Positions 54,831 to 63,851 of a stretch of DNA of 64,000 nt are shown one piece after another. Position 1 is the first letter of the stretch, and each line of letters opens with the position of its first letter. A program made the position numbers and the translations under genes. The DNA is from Plectonema cf. radiosum LEGE 06105. GTDB taxonomy: Bacteria; Cyanobacteriota; Cyanobacteriia; Cyanobacteriales; Nostocaceae. The stretch lies in NCBI RefSeq assembly GCF_015207665.1, contig NZ_JADEWL010000014.1, positions 28,542 through 92,541 of the forward strand, given 5' to 3'. The notes beneath the pieces are model-generated. The model was not told where the DNA came from and made no database searches. It was given only the letters and a program-made list of their open reading frames with translations.

Positions 54831-56708
54831 TTAAAATTGTTTCATCGGTATCCAACTAAGTTCGCATATTGTCCCCTTCGGAAAAAGGGACTCCCGTTTA
54901 AACTCTCCTTTTAATTGTTTGGCAAGTATTTTACAATGCTTTGTCCCTTTATTTTCTAGCTTTGATTTAATTCCACAACCGTTATCTTTCACCCACAATT
55001 TATATTGATTTCCAATATATTCACCCGATGCTTGAATGCGCTTTACTCCTTGGGCGTGTTTGCCAATATTGCATAAAGCTTCTTCCAAAAACAAGCATAT
55101 TCCGCGTTTTTGGTTTTTAGTTAATTTTTTATCATCAATAGGGTCAAAATTGCGAATTTTAACTTTCAAAGTTTTAAAGTATTCAAAATCTTTTCGTTCT
55201 AAAGTACTTGAATAAACTTCATATAATAAATAATGCAGAGGTCGGTTTAAATCTAAAATTAATCCACTTCCCAAACGTAAAATTTCTTTTTCTCCTAATG
55301 CTTCAAGTTGGAGAAAATCGCCGATTGCTCGAATTTCCTGATCAAGCTTTTCAAATTGCTCAATTAGCTCTTCTAATGGTACATCTTGGACACGCATATG
55401 CCTTAATCCATAGGCAAGAGTTTGTAATGGACCGTTATGAATTAAGTTAAAAGTGTATTTAATCGTGTTGAGACGTTCTTCTATTTGCCCTCTCAAAAAT
55501 CTATCATATTGGTAAAATAAAAAACTAATTAAGCCAACCCCAAATATTAATAAGTTAGGTGCTACAGGAATCCATATTCCCCATAACCACAGCATTGTAT
55601 AACCACATCCAAGCAAAACAATTCCTGCTACACAAACACTAAATAATTTTAACCATACAGATTCGCTCATTCTTACCAATGCAATCGCTACAAAACCCCA
55701 AATAATTATCCACAGATATTCCCATATATCTACCCAACTATTTAACATCGGACGATTATCAATTACATAACTGATGATTTCGCTGACTGCATGAGCGTGA
55801 TAATCAATGCCATAAATTTGACCCTCTAGTTTTGGTGTTGGTAAGGCGGATGTATAAAAAACATCCCCAGCGCTGCTATTGCGATTGCCAACTATTACAA
55901 TACGATTGCGAAGCCATTTTGGATTAACTTTTCCGTTAACAATATCCCGCAGCGATAAAATACGAAAAGGTTTATCGGTGTTACGAAAATTCATTAAAAT
56001 TGATAATCCTCCATGATCAACGTTAACGTATCCGCCAAAATTACTATTATTAATTCGAGGTAATTCTTTCCCACGAATCAAAATTGCGTCCTCGTCATTT
56101 ATCCCCGTTTCTAACTCGGTTCCTTCCGCACTAAAATACTGAATAACTAATTGTAACCCTAAAGAATATTTATCATTTTGTTTATTTTTAGGATCTGATG
56201 TAAACAATAAATAACGTCGAAATTTAATATCCCCATCATTACGTAAATCGACAAATCCAACTTGTTCGGGTGGTAAACTTTTATGGGCGGGAATTTCTCC
56301 GGGGGGTAAAATTTTCTCTATACCGATGATATTATTATTTTCTTGCAATACTTGAGTTAATTGTTTGCTACCAGGGTTTACGGGAACATTTTTAAACAAA
56401 TCTAATCCAATGGCTCGTGGTTTTAAGGAAAGCAACTTGGTAAGTAATTCTGCAATTTTTCCATCGGGGATTGGGTATTGTCCAACGTATTTAATATCCT
56501 CTTCATCAATTCCTACAATTACTACTCGCTCCTCAATTTGTTCCTTTGGACGCAAATGCAACATTGTATCGAGGAACATCCATTCCAAAGGCTGCAAACC
56601 CCCAATAATACGTATTAATATTACCCCAACTAGCACAATGATTCCTGGAGATGTAGCACGCAACCACAACTCTGCTTCTTTGCAAATGCGACTCCAGATT
56701 CTTCTCAC
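54831..56708 (-). CDS. CHASE2 sensor histidine kinase
   Basis: 625 residues. One N-terminal helix (about 20-37), an extracytoplasmic CHASE2 domain (about 40-320; VVIVGIDEEDIKYVGQYPIP), then three membrane helices (about 328-345, 354-376, 380-399). The dimerisation segment has NLIHNGPLQTLAYGL with phospho-acceptor H424. The ATPase domain has N-box N547 (EEALCNIGKHA) and G1 DNGCGI (575-580). It senses an unknown external signal. It is 158 bases downstream of the cognate regulator gene (56867) on the same strand and precedes DUF928. Confidence 0.93.
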   Translation of the reverse strand: MRRIWSRICKEAELWLRATSPGIIVLVGVILIRIIGGLQPLEWMFLDTMLHLRPKEQIEERVVIVGIDEEDIKYVGQYPIPDGKIAELLTKLLSLKPRAIGLDLFKNVPVNPGSKQLTQVLQENNNIIGIEKILPPGEIPAHKSLPPEQVGFVDLRNDGDIKFRRYLLFTSDPKNKQNDKYSLGLQLVIQYFSAEGTELETGINDEDAILIRGKELPRINNSNFGGYVNVDHGGLSILMNFRNTDKPFRILSLRDIVNGKVNPKWLRNRIVIVGNRNSSAGDVFYTSALPTPKLEGQIYGIDYHAHAVSEIISYVIDNRPMLNSWVDIWEYLWIIIWGFVAIALVRMSESVWLKLFSVCVAGIVLLGCGYTMLWLWGIWIPVAPNLLIFGVGLISFLFYQYDRFLRGQIEERLNTIKYTFNLIHNGPLQTLAYGLRHMRVQDVPLEELIEQFEKLDQEIRAIGDFLQLEALGEKEILRLGSGLILDLNRPLHYLLYEVYSSTLERKDFEYFKTLKVKIRNFDPIDDKKLTKNQKRGICLFLEEALCNIGKHAQGVKRIQASGEYIGNQYKLWVKDNGCGIKSKLENKGTKHCKILAKQLKGEFKRESLFPKGTICELSWIPMKQF

Positions 56709-56866
56709 TATCCAATTCCCAAATTATATGAAGTCCGGTTAATTGCTTACTATAATATGACGATTACGCATTTACCCAAAACCCATCACCAATTACCGAT
56801 TACCCATTACCAGCCCTTACAGAGATGCCGGAGTGTTTAACCGGACGTGATATTAATCACTTTATA

Positions 56867-57529
56867 TTAATCAATTAAACCTTCTTCTCTGGCAAGAATT
56901 TCTGTTTGAATTCGCAAATTCTTACCGTTTTGTTTACAATCTTGGGGATATACACCTAAAATATCTTGAATTTTTGTCCAATAAGTCCGCACTGCTCGTT
57001 CTGATTTATACATTCGATTAGCGATTTCCTTGTCTGTCAAACCATCTTCAAAAGCTAATCGTAAAACTTCTATCCATTGAGGTTTAAGTTCGATTCCTGT
57101 TTTGATATCTTGTGTATGAGTAGCCCCTATAAGTGCCAAATTAACTCGCATCAACATTTCATCTTCGGATAAACCTTTGTCTGCAATTGCAAACCCACCT
57201 TGATGATTATCAATCTCGTGTTTAATGCGGATTAACGCTTTTATATAACTACTTTGGATCATGAAATTTTGATGGGGATACTCTTCGAGCAAATTATTTA
57301 AAAGTGTAATTCCTAATTCAACTTCTGCTCTTTCTCCTTTGCGATCGGGAATTGACAAATCCATCACAACCAAATTGAACTGACGGGATTGAATTAAAGA
57401 AAGCGTTTCTTGTGCAGTTTGAGCTTTAATAATATCAGCTTGGGGATACTCCCTTTTTAATATATCAAGAGTGCCAGTTAAAATTAATTGATGATCATCC
57501 ACCACAATAATGTCCAGCTTTCTTTCCAT
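56867..57529 (-). CDS. NarL-type response regulator, partner of the CHASE2 kinase
   Basis: 220 residues: receiver (1-125) with acidic pair D11-D12, phospho-acceptor D57 (VVMDLSI) and switch lysine in IADKGL, then a helix-turn-helix (about 150-215; AFEDGLTDKEIANRMYKSER). All receiver residues are intact, unlike its paralogue at 11386. It is the first gene of a three-gene group (regulator, CHASE2 kinase, DUF928) and probably regulates the surrounding TPS-CHAT locus; that target is inference. The upstream region contains the direct-repeat-flanked insertion at 57598-57791. Confidence 0.92.
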   Translation of the reverse strand: MERKLDIIVVDDHQLILTGTLDILKREYPQADIIKAQTAQETLSLIQSRQFNLVVMDLSIPDRKGERAEVELGITLLNNLLEEYPHQNFMIQSSYIKALIRIKHEIDNHQGGFAIADKGLSEDEMLMRVNLALIGATHTQDIKTGIELKPQWIEVLRLAFEDGLTDKEIANRMYKSERAVRTYWTKIQDILGVYPQDCKQNGKNLRIQTEILAREEGLID

Positions 57530-57597
57530 TTTTAAATCCTCATAAACTTATTGTTCTTTGAAATCTATAATTACCAGAAGTTTAATTATAATTGGAT

Positions 57598-57791
57598 GTA
57601 AAGATAAAAAATATACACAAAAGTGACGAAATTGCGTCATTACGTTCGCGTAGCGTGTCCGTTAGGACAAACGATAGCGATAGCGAAGTAATCTCTCGAT
57701 ACGGTGAGATTGCTTCCCTACACTGCGTTTCGGTCGCAATGACAATTTTGGTTTGCGTAAGTCCTGGTAAAGATGAAAAATATACACAAAA
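57598..57791. mobile_element. Repeat insertion flanked by 25-base direct repeats
   Basis: GTAAAGATAAAAAATATACA plus CAAAA (57598-57622) recurs with one mismatch at 57767-57791. The 144 bases between contain GTCCGTTAGGAC, GAAGTAATCTC (57685-57695) pairing with GAGATTGCTTC (57706-57716) with one mismatch, and GCGTAGCGTGTCC, an often-seen cyanobacterial repeat motif. Two overlapping 71-75-codon frames on opposite strands are not believed. A non-autonomous insertion or a repeat cluster is inferred. Confidence 0.5.
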
Positions 57792-57927
57792 CTGCAAATT
57801 TAATTCAGTTTTTATTTGAAGGTTTATGGAATATTTATTATCCTAATTGTAAGAAATCGATAATACTTTTAACCTTATACAACGAGTCAATTACAGATAA
57901 CATAAGATAAGATAAGAAAAAACAAAT

Positions 57928-58281
57928 TCAAATAAAATAAGAAATAATTATTCCACCACAATAAGAAGCAATATTAGCAATTAATGATAAATAAAATCCT
58001 TTTCTCCACCCTAAATTTAATACTTGGGAGTATAAAAAACCTTCAATACAAATTACAATAGCTTCAATTATAATTATTCTCACTGGAGATAATAAGTAAA
58101 GAATAACAATTTGATTGCTTGTCCATGCTATAGAATGAGTTAAAAGAGTCGTACTGCAAGCAAGAGCAAACATTGCGACAAATTCGATAAAAGACGAGAA
58201 TCTTTGTAGAAAATGAGTTAGCAATAAAATAATCGGAATTTCAATAGCCAAGGAAATTAGTAAAGCTATGAATTGAGTCAT
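57928..58281 (-). CDS. Small integral membrane protein
   Basis: 117 residues that are nearly all membrane helix: about four segments (5-24, 32-54, 56-80, 92-117) with few polar residues. No family recognised. It carries no charged catalytic residues and no signal. Lacking homologue information, the call rests on length, a plausible ATG at 58281 and coding-like amino-acid use. It lies alone, divergent from the hydantoinase gene. Confidence 0.55.
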   Translation of the reverse strand: MTQFIALLISLAIEIPIILLLTHFLQRFSSFIEFVAMFALACSTTLLTHSIAWTSNQIVILYLLSPVRIIIIEAIVICIEGFLYSQVLNLGWRKGFYLSLIANIASYCGGIIISYFI

Positions 58282-58387
58282 CGATAGCAGTTTGACATTT
58301 CATAAATTGTACCAGTAGTCAAAATAAAAGGTCAAAGACTTGGAAAAGCAATTTTGCAATTAAATTTACTTTTAGTTATTTTTAAAG

Positions 58388-58413
58388 GTGTAGTAGCGGT
58401 TTAAATCGCCGGA
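58388..58413. repeat. Fragment of the dispersed repeat of 9100-9205
   Basis: GTGTAGTAGCGGTTTAAATC plus GCCGGA matches the end block at 9174-9200 with one substitution. The rest of the repeat is absent here. Confidence 0.7.
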
Positions 58414-58514
58414 TACTTTTAAAACATCCTCTGAATAGCAAGTAAAATGGGAATACTTATTAACTCTCTTTTTACATCTTTTTCAGCGTCTCAGCAGTTT
58501 AATAAAAATCAACC

Positions 58515-60074
58515 ATGCATAAAACAAGTCAACCCGATCCAGTTCGTTTAGAAATATTTAAAAATCTTTATCAATTCATTGCCGAACAAATGGGAATTGT
58601 GCTGCAAAATACGGCAGCATCGGTAAATATTAAAGAACGTTTAGATTTCTCTTGTGCAATCTTTGATGCTTCCGGTTCATTAGTTGCAAATGCTCCTCAT
58701 ATTCCTGTACATTTAGGTTCAATGAGTGAAAGTGTCCGCAGTTTAATTAACGATAAAGGTGACAGTTTAAAACCAGGAAATGTTTATTTATCAAACAACC
58801 CTTATAACGGTGGAACTCACTTACCTGACGTAACGGCAATTACTCCAGTTTTCTCTTCTTCTTCTAGCAATCCTATTTTCTACGTTGCTTCTCGCGGACA
58901 TCAAGCGGATATTGGCGGAATTACACCCGGTTCTATGCCTCCTCATAGTAAAACTATAGAAGAAGAAGGAATTTTATTTGATAATTTTCTCTTGGTTGAA
59001 GAAGGAAATTTTCGAGAAGAAGTCGTGAAAGAAATACTTGCAAATCATGCTTATCCAGCCAGGAATCCCGACCAAAATATTGCTGATTTTAAAGCCCAAA
59101 TTGCCGCAAATAATCGCGGAGTTCAAGAATTACTCAAGATGGTTAAGCAATATCAACTTGAAACCGTCCGGGATTATATGAAATTTGTACAAAATAATGC
59201 CGAAGAAGCGGTGAGAAAAGCAATTGATGTTTTAAAAGATGGTTCGTTTATCTATGAAATGGATAGCGGTGCAAAAATTCAAGTAAAAGTTACTATAAAT
59301 AAACAAAATCGCAGCGCAATCATCGATTTTACCGGCACATCTAAGCAGCTAAATAGTAACTTTAATGCTCCCAAAGCTGTAACTCAAGCCGCCGTTTTGT
59401 ATGTCTTCCGTACTTTAGTTAATGATAATATTCCCTTAAATGCAGGTTGTCTCAATCCTTTAGAAATTATTATTCCTCAAGGCTGTATGCTCAACCCGAT
59501 ATATCCAGCAGCAGTAGTAGCAGGTAATGTAGAAACTTCACAAACCATTGTTGATGCTTTATATGGTGCTTTGGGTATAATGGCTGGTTCCCAAGGTACA
59601 ATGAACAACTTTACTTTTGGCAACGAAAACTATCAATATTATGAAACAATATGTGGTGGTTCTGGTGCTGGTGCAGACTTTGACGGTACAGATGCGGTAC
59701 AAACTCACATGACGAATTCCCGTTTAACTGACCCAGAAGTGTTAGAAACACGGTATCCTGTTCTTTTAGAAAACTTTAGCTTGCGTCTCGGTAGCGGTGG
59801 TAAGGGAAAATATTCTGGTGGTAATGGAGTTATTCGTCGTATTCGGTTTTTAAAAACCATGACAGCAAATATTCTTTGCAGTCATCGTTTGGTATCTCCC
59901 TTTGGTTTAAATAATGGAGAAGCCGGAAAAGTTGGACGTAATTGGGTAATCCGTAAGGATGGAAGCGAGGAAAAATTAACTAGTACTGCAACAGTAGAAA
60001 TGAAACCTGGGGATATTTTTGTGATAGAAACTCCTGGTGGTGGAGGATTTGGGGATAATCAAAATATCAACTGA
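58515..60074 (+). CDS. Hydantoinase B/oxoprolinase family protein (HyuB), orphan
   Basis: 519 residues, full length for HyuB. Signature regions: PVRLEIFKNLYQFIAEQMGI, LVANAPHIPVHLGSMSESVR, NNPYNGGTHLPDVTAITPVF, RGHQADIGGITPGSMPP and a terminal ETPGGGGFGD. HyuB is one half of an ATP-dependent enzyme that opens hydantoins or 5-oxoproline and normally works with HyuA, which carries the ATPase. No HyuA gene or remnant is next to it in the window; the gene starts 233 bases after a divergent membrane-protein gene. Activity without HyuA is doubtful, so the partner is probably elsewhere in the genome. Confidence 0.92.
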   Translation: MHKTSQPDPVRLEIFKNLYQFIAEQMGIVLQNTAASVNIKERLDFSCAIFDASGSLVANAPHIPVHLGSMSESVRSLINDKGDSLKPGNVYLSNNPYNGGTHLPDVTAITPVFSSSSSNPIFYVASRGHQADIGGITPGSMPPHSKTIEEEGILFDNFLLVEEGNFREEVVKEILANHAYPARNPDQNIADFKAQIAANNRGVQELLKMVKQYQLETVRDYMKFVQNNAEEAVRKAIDVLKDGSFIYEMDSGAKIQVKVTINKQNRSAIIDFTGTSKQLNSNFNAPKAVTQAAVLYVFRTLVNDNIPLNAGCLNPLEIIIPQGCMLNPIYPAAVVAGNVETSQTIVDALYGALGIMAGSQGTMNNFTFGNENYQYYETICGGSGAGADFDGTDAVQTHMTNSRLTDPEVLETRYPVLLENFSLRLGSGGKGKYSGGNGVIRRIRFLKTMTANILCSHRLVSPFGLNNGEAGKVGRNWVIRKDGSEEKLTSTATVEMKPGDIFVIETPGGGGFGDNQNIN

Positions 60075-60095
60075 TGATTTCATATTCCTGGGTAA

Positions 60096-60158
60096 GAAGT
60101 CGGGTTTTTATGACTATTTTCTGGTCTTAGGGATAAAATATCTTAAAAACACGACTTC
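60096..60158. terminator. GTCGGG-family hairpin between convergent genes
   Basis: GAAGTCGGGTTTTTA (60096-60110) pairs with TAAAAACACGACTTC (60144-60158) with one mismatch. It lies between the HyuB stop (60074) and the Pmp3 stop (60184), in position to terminate both. Confidence 0.6.
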
Positions 60159-60183
60159 TATATCTAAATCTAATATCTAAATA

Positions 60184-60342
60184 TTACTTTTTCGCAATTA
60201 CCCATACTGCATGAATAATTCCAGGAATATATCCGAATAAAGTTAAAACGATATTAATCCAGAAATCAGGGCCAATACCAACCTGGAGAAATACTCCTAA
60301 AGGGGGAAGAAAAATAGCACAAATTAAGCGAATTAAATCCAT
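60184..60342 (-). CDS. YqaE/Pmp3-family small membrane protein
   Basis: 52 residues, short but full length for the family. It begins MDLIRLICAIFLPPLGVFLQ and ends YIPGIIHAVWVIAKK: two membrane helices with the conserved FLPPLGV and GYIPGIIHA motifs. A perfect Shine-Dalgarno AGGAGG lies six bases before the ATG at 60342, which decides the start. Pmp3 proteins are stress-responsive membrane-potential regulators in yeast, plants and bacteria; the cyanobacterial role is not established. It lies 97 bases downstream of the SUI1 gene on the same strand. Confidence 0.92.
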   Translation of the reverse strand: MDLIRLICAIFLPPLGVFLQVGIGPDFWINIVLTLFGYIPGIIHAVWVIAKK

Positions 60343-60438
60343 TATTGCCTCCTATTAATATTACAATGAGTAGGATTTTATCTATATTCCAACCATAGCA
60401 TTTCTATATTAAAGGGTTAAGTTTATAGAGATACAGAA

Positions 60439-60786
60439 TCAGCCACCGCTTATTTTGGCTTTATAACCAGATTTATGCAAAATTTCTAGGATTTTTTGTT
60501 TGTGTTCGCCTTGAATTTCAATTTCATTATCTTTAACCGTACCACCACAACCGCATTGACTTTTTAACTGTTTTAATAAAGCTTGTAAAGTTTCTGGTTT
60601 ACTTTGGAATCCCGTAATTATGGTAACAGTTTTGCCTTTACGTCCAGCGCGGGTTGCTTGTACGCGCAAATCTTGTTTTTCAGCAGGTAAATCAGGTGTT
60701 GCTCTTTGAGTTGCAGCAGAGTTATCGGAACCAAATTCCCGCCAACCAGAGGATTTATCGTCAGCTTTGCGTTTGTCAGCAGCCAT
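60439..60786 (-). CDS. SUI1-family translation initiation factor-like protein
   Basis: 115 residues. The C-terminal SUI1/eIF1-like domain spans about 45-115 (GKTVTIITGFQSKPETLQAL, then LKSQCGCGGTVKDNEIEIQG). The N-terminal 40 residues are charged and disordered. The bacterial homologue (YciH-type) contributes to start-codon fidelity in translation. It is a single gene, possibly cotranscribed with the Pmp3 gene 97 bases downstream. Confidence 0.92.
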   Translation of the reverse strand: MAADKRKADDKSSGWREFGSDNSAATQRATPDLPAEKQDLRVQATRAGRKGKTVTIITGFQSKPETLQALLKQLKSQCGCGGTVKDNEIEIQGEHKQKILEILHKSGYKAKISGG

Positions 60787-61116
60787 AAGATAGACAATCT
60801 AGGTAATTTTTCTCCTAATTATGATTTTAGCCAAAGGTAGGCTTTTTCAGGGTGTATTATTCACAAACGTTGCGATAGGCGTTCACCTTACTGTGCGGCT
60901 TAGCCTTGCCCTTCGCGATCGCAATAATTTATTAGCCATCAGCGAGCTAGAAGCTCACACTACCATATAGATGACTCAGCCTTGATTAATGTTGTGGAAT
61001 ACAACAATAGTTGAATGACTAATCTATAAATATAACATTGTATCAAGAGATAATTTGAAATTTTGAAAAACTTTGCAATAATTAGGAGAATAGACCCTCA
61101 TTTGTAATTAACTTAT
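60787..61116. other. Divergent upstream region with no gene
   Basis: About 330 bases between the divergent SUI1 gene and the gene at 61117. It contains one HIP1-like CGCGATCGC and the motif GCGATAGGCGTTCACC. I see no coding frame or clear regulatory structure. Confidence 0.5.
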
Positions 61117-61728
61117 ATGACACCAGATGAGATAGAAGTAGCGCTGCAAGAAGCTTTCAACCGTTGTGATGCAGCCCGCTGTCCTCTCACTGATGGGCAA
61201 AAAATGATTTTGCTGCAAGTATTAAGCAAGGAAATTAATGGAAAATCGAGCCAAAATTTATCAGATGATGTCAATCCTTTACTAGAACTAACTTCTGAAG
61301 AATTACAAATCTTCTCTGAGTTTGTCAAAGAACAAGAGAAACAAAATCGCTCTTGGAAGGTAGAATTACTTAACGATTGGCTACAAGAAAAAGATTCTGG
61401 AATCGTACAATTTATCCGCGAACGTTACGGTATACAGTGGTTAAGTAAGGTTGAAAAATATCATTTTGATCAACTTGGTAACGCAGAATTACTCAAATTA
61501 AAAGTTGGCGATCGCATTGAGGTTTGTAATGGATTATGGGAATGGGTACAAGAGGGAACATCATGTGAGCCTCAATGGTTTCTCTGTACAGTAATTAATC
61601 TTGAAGAAGTTGTCGAAAATGATAGCTCCTATACCACCTGCACTATCCGCTTCAACGACGGTGTAGAATATCAAATTCAAGGTATTTATCAATGGAATAA
61701 TTATCAATGGCGATGGGCTAAAAACTAA
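61117..61728 (+). CDS. Conserved hypothetical cyanobacterial protein
   Basis: 203 soluble residues. The N-terminal half (about 1-70) is acidic and helical (DEIEVALQEAFNRCDAARCP). The C-terminal half (about 125-203) looks like a small beta barrel, possibly SH3-like or Tudor-like (LKVGDRIEVCNGLWEWVQEG, CTVINLEEV, TIRFNDGVEYQIQG). The two halves are joined by LNDWLQEKDSGIVQFIRERY. The barrel pattern is suggestive only; no function is assigned. A perfect terminator follows at 61810. Confidence 0.65.
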   Translation: MTPDEIEVALQEAFNRCDAARCPLTDGQKMILLQVLSKEINGKSSQNLSDDVNPLLELTSEELQIFSEFVKEQEKQNRSWKVELLNDWLQEKDSGIVQFIRERYGIQWLSKVEKYHFDQLGNAELLKLKVGDRIEVCNGLWEWVQEGTSCEPQWFLCTVINLEEVVENDSSYTTCTIRFNDGVEYQIQGIYQWNNYQWRWAKN

Positions 61729-61809
61729 CACGCAAAAATTTCACGAAAATTATCAACAATAAAGCAATTTTACAGCTAATTGATAATTAACAAATCAATT
61801 AAAAAACCT

Positions 61810-61838
61810 AAAGCCTGGTAAAGGGTTTACCAGGCTTT
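61810..61838 (+). terminator. Perfect 13-bp terminator hairpin
   Basis: AAAGCCTGGTAAA (61810-61822) pairs with TTTACCAGGCTTT (61826-61838) around a three-base GGG loop, followed by an A/T tract. It is 82 bases after the stop at 61728. Confidence 0.85.
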
Positions 61839-62334
61839 ATGATTAAGATTTATTAAGGTCAAATCTCTATTTTTGGTCAATGATTTGGAGAATTAAAAAG
61901 TTCAACAGCTAAAGTTTACTTAACTCATAGTAAACAACGCATTTATACATTTTCCTATCTAGGAGCTTGGCTTACCTTAATTTGGTAGATGCCACTTTTT
62001 TAATGCTGAAATTTACTTGGGCTTTGACCGGAGACACATTGTCATTAACCCGACTGAGTTCTTGATGCCTTGTTTGTGTCTTATTTATTAAGTTATCACG
62101 TACAAATAAAAATGAAACCCCTTATTAACTCAACTTTACGAGTCTTTAAATTTCGCAATATTTATAGGGAATTGGTAATGGGTAATTGGTAATTGGTAAT
62201 GGATAATTGGACAGAGATATAAATTATTAACTCCGGTGGTACTAACTCATAACCCGCATTTCTCACAAACAAGAAGGAAGTTGGAAGTAGTACTGAGTGG
62301 TGGGAAAATCAATCCGTCACTCAACGCTTATCAC
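61839..62334. other. Non-coding region with TAATTGG heptamers
   Basis: No gene seen in nearly 500 bases. 62173-62206 holds GGTAATG/GGTAATT heptamers. It is unusually long for a gap between genes here. Confidence 0.6.
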
Positions 62335-62499
62335 TTACTTGTGAGAAAACCAGGATAACTCCCCTTGAAATAGCTGGTTATTAGCGCGATTGTCATCGGG
62401 GTTAAATTGATCAGCAGCAACAATTTTTTCTGAATGTCCGCCACGATAGACCTCAGCAGTATCTATAGTAGTAGTAGTACCGTTTTCAAAAGCTGCTCG
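62335..62499 (-). pseudogene. Possible aldo/keto reductase fossil
   Basis: On the reverse strand, about 20 residues read AFENGTTTTIDTAEVYRGGH, close to the aldo/keto reductase active-site pattern (NGT-x-FIDTAEVYGGG). Nothing else of the 300-residue enzyme is present; the flanking frame (to 62595) is heptamer-derived and the following DQFNPDDNRANNQLFQGELS does not fit the family. Most likely a remnant of a decayed gene. The match is short, so chance cannot be excluded. Confidence 0.45.
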
Positions 62500-62648
62500 T
62501 ATTGGTAATTGATTGGTAATGGGTAATTGGACACAGATATGAATTATTAACTCCAAACCCCTAACCCCGTGAGTTCCAAACCCCGTGAGCTCCAAACCCC
62601 AAACCCCGTGAGCTCCTAACTCCTAACTCTTGTAATCCAAAATCGTAA

Positions 62649-63245
62649 ATGATGCAACTAACCACAAATCACGCACTCAAAGAATGGGCGATCGCCATTA
62701 ATGCTTTAGAATCCGGTGAAACGATAATGCTGTTGCGTAAAGGGGGCATTCACGAAAAAGGCGGAAGATTTCGGGTTGCTCATAATCAAGTTTTGCTTTA
62801 CCCTACCTACGAGCATCAACAAACTTTTATGCTCAAAGCCGATTATTCCAATCTCGTGATTCCAGTCACATCCGGTTGGCGACCCCAAAGTGTTAATCTT
62901 ACAAGTTATGCTCAAATCACTCATATTTTATCTGTTACTGACAACTCGATCATTAATGATTTACTTCCATTCCATATTTGGAACAAAGAATTTGTTCGCG
63001 ATCGCCAACAGTGGAAACCCCAACAACCCTTGTTTGTACTACTACTACGGACTTATAAACTAACAACTCCCCAACTGGTTGCATATCATCCTCACTATGG
63101 TGGATGCAAATCCTGGATTGATTTGCATGAATCGATTTCACTCGCAGCAACAACACCGGCAATACCTGAAAATACCTATTCTGAGTTAGTAGCTCAAATC
63201 TGCAAAATTACCGGCGATTCTTCTTATATTTCGTCTAATAAGTAA
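62649..63245 (+). CDS. DUF1802 family protein
   Basis: 198 residues. TTNHALKEWAIAINALESGE, followed by ETIMLLRKGGIHEKGGRFRV and a downstream YPTYEHQ, match the DUF1802 family of cyanobacteria and archaea as I know it; its function is unknown. No signal or membrane segment. The CTCCTAA heptamers at 62607-62632 end 16 bases before the start. Confidence 0.85.
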   Translation: MMQLTTNHALKEWAIAINALESGETIMLLRKGGIHEKGGRFRVAHNQVLLYPTYEHQQTFMLKADYSNLVIPVTSGWRPQSVNLTSYAQITHILSVTDNSIINDLLPFHIWNKEFVRDRQQWKPQQPLFVLLLRTYKLTTPQLVAYHPHYGGCKSWIDLHESISLAATTPAIPENTYSELVAQICKITGDSSYISSNK

Positions 63246-63595
63246 GAGATGTTTATTTTAGAGCTAGAACAGTCAAACAGTAGCTAAAGATACACACATA
63301 TAGTAAATTTACATATAAGATTGAAAAAACGTAGATGTTTGCCATCAGTGTTTGATTTTTTTTATTTCACAGACTATTCTGTCTGTGGTTAGTTTTTATT
63401 TAGGCAAGTAACATGAAATTTTGTTTCTAAATAAAAGTATAAACAAGCACTAATTGGTATTGCCTGAAAAATGAAGAATAAAAATAAAGCTTTTATATTT
63501 TATAACTCATCCTTCAAAACTACCCCAAAGGGGTGAGGCAATGCTTGACAAATATCTGTAATCATGCGTTAAATGCGGAATACAAAGGAGTTTGT
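63246..63595. other. Intergenic region with a small hairpin
   Basis: CACAGAC (63368-63374) pairs with GTCTGTG (63381-63387), followed by a T-rich tract: a possible terminator of the DUF1802 gene. The rest shows no gene. A strong AAAGGAG (63585-63591) precedes the start at 63596. Confidence 0.5.
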
Positions 63596-63844
63596 ATGAA
63601 AAAAATGTGCTGGTTATCCAAGTCTGGCGAAAACGGAGAGAAAATTTTGCACTTGCAGACAGCACCGAACGAACCTTGGCGACCATACACCGCTTTTCGA
63701 CAATTCGCAGTACAAGATTATAGAATACCTGGCGGTTCCAAAGGATGGGCAACTTATCAAAAGTTATTAAAAGCAGGTTGGACATTAGTACCCAGCGCCC
63801 GCGCCAACGAATTTTCTACATCAGACGCATCAATTGAAATATAA
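63596..63844 (+). CDS. Small conserved cyanobacterial protein
   Basis: 82 residues from ATG at 63596, chosen because AAAGGAG lies five bases upstream; the same frame is open further upstream (from 63533), but that part is repeat-like. Contents: KKMCWLSKSGENGEKILHLQ, then QDYRIPGGSKGWATYQKLLK. No signal, no membrane helix, no known motif. The function is unknown. TAATGGG/TAATTGG heptamers follow directly. Confidence 0.7.
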   Translation: MKKMCWLSKSGENGEKILHLQTAPNEPWRPYTAFRQFAVQDYRIPGGSKGWATYQKLLKAGWTLVPSARANEFSTSDASIEI

Positions 63845-63851
63845 TAACGGG

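Noticed and set aside
57582..57819. Overlapping 71- and 75-codon frames on both strands
   Set aside because: They lie in the direct-repeat-flanked repeat cluster and translate stem motifs.
63533..63595. 21-residue N-terminal extension of the small 82-residue protein
   Set aside because: AAAGGAG immediately precedes the ATG at 63596, so the shorter start is preferred.
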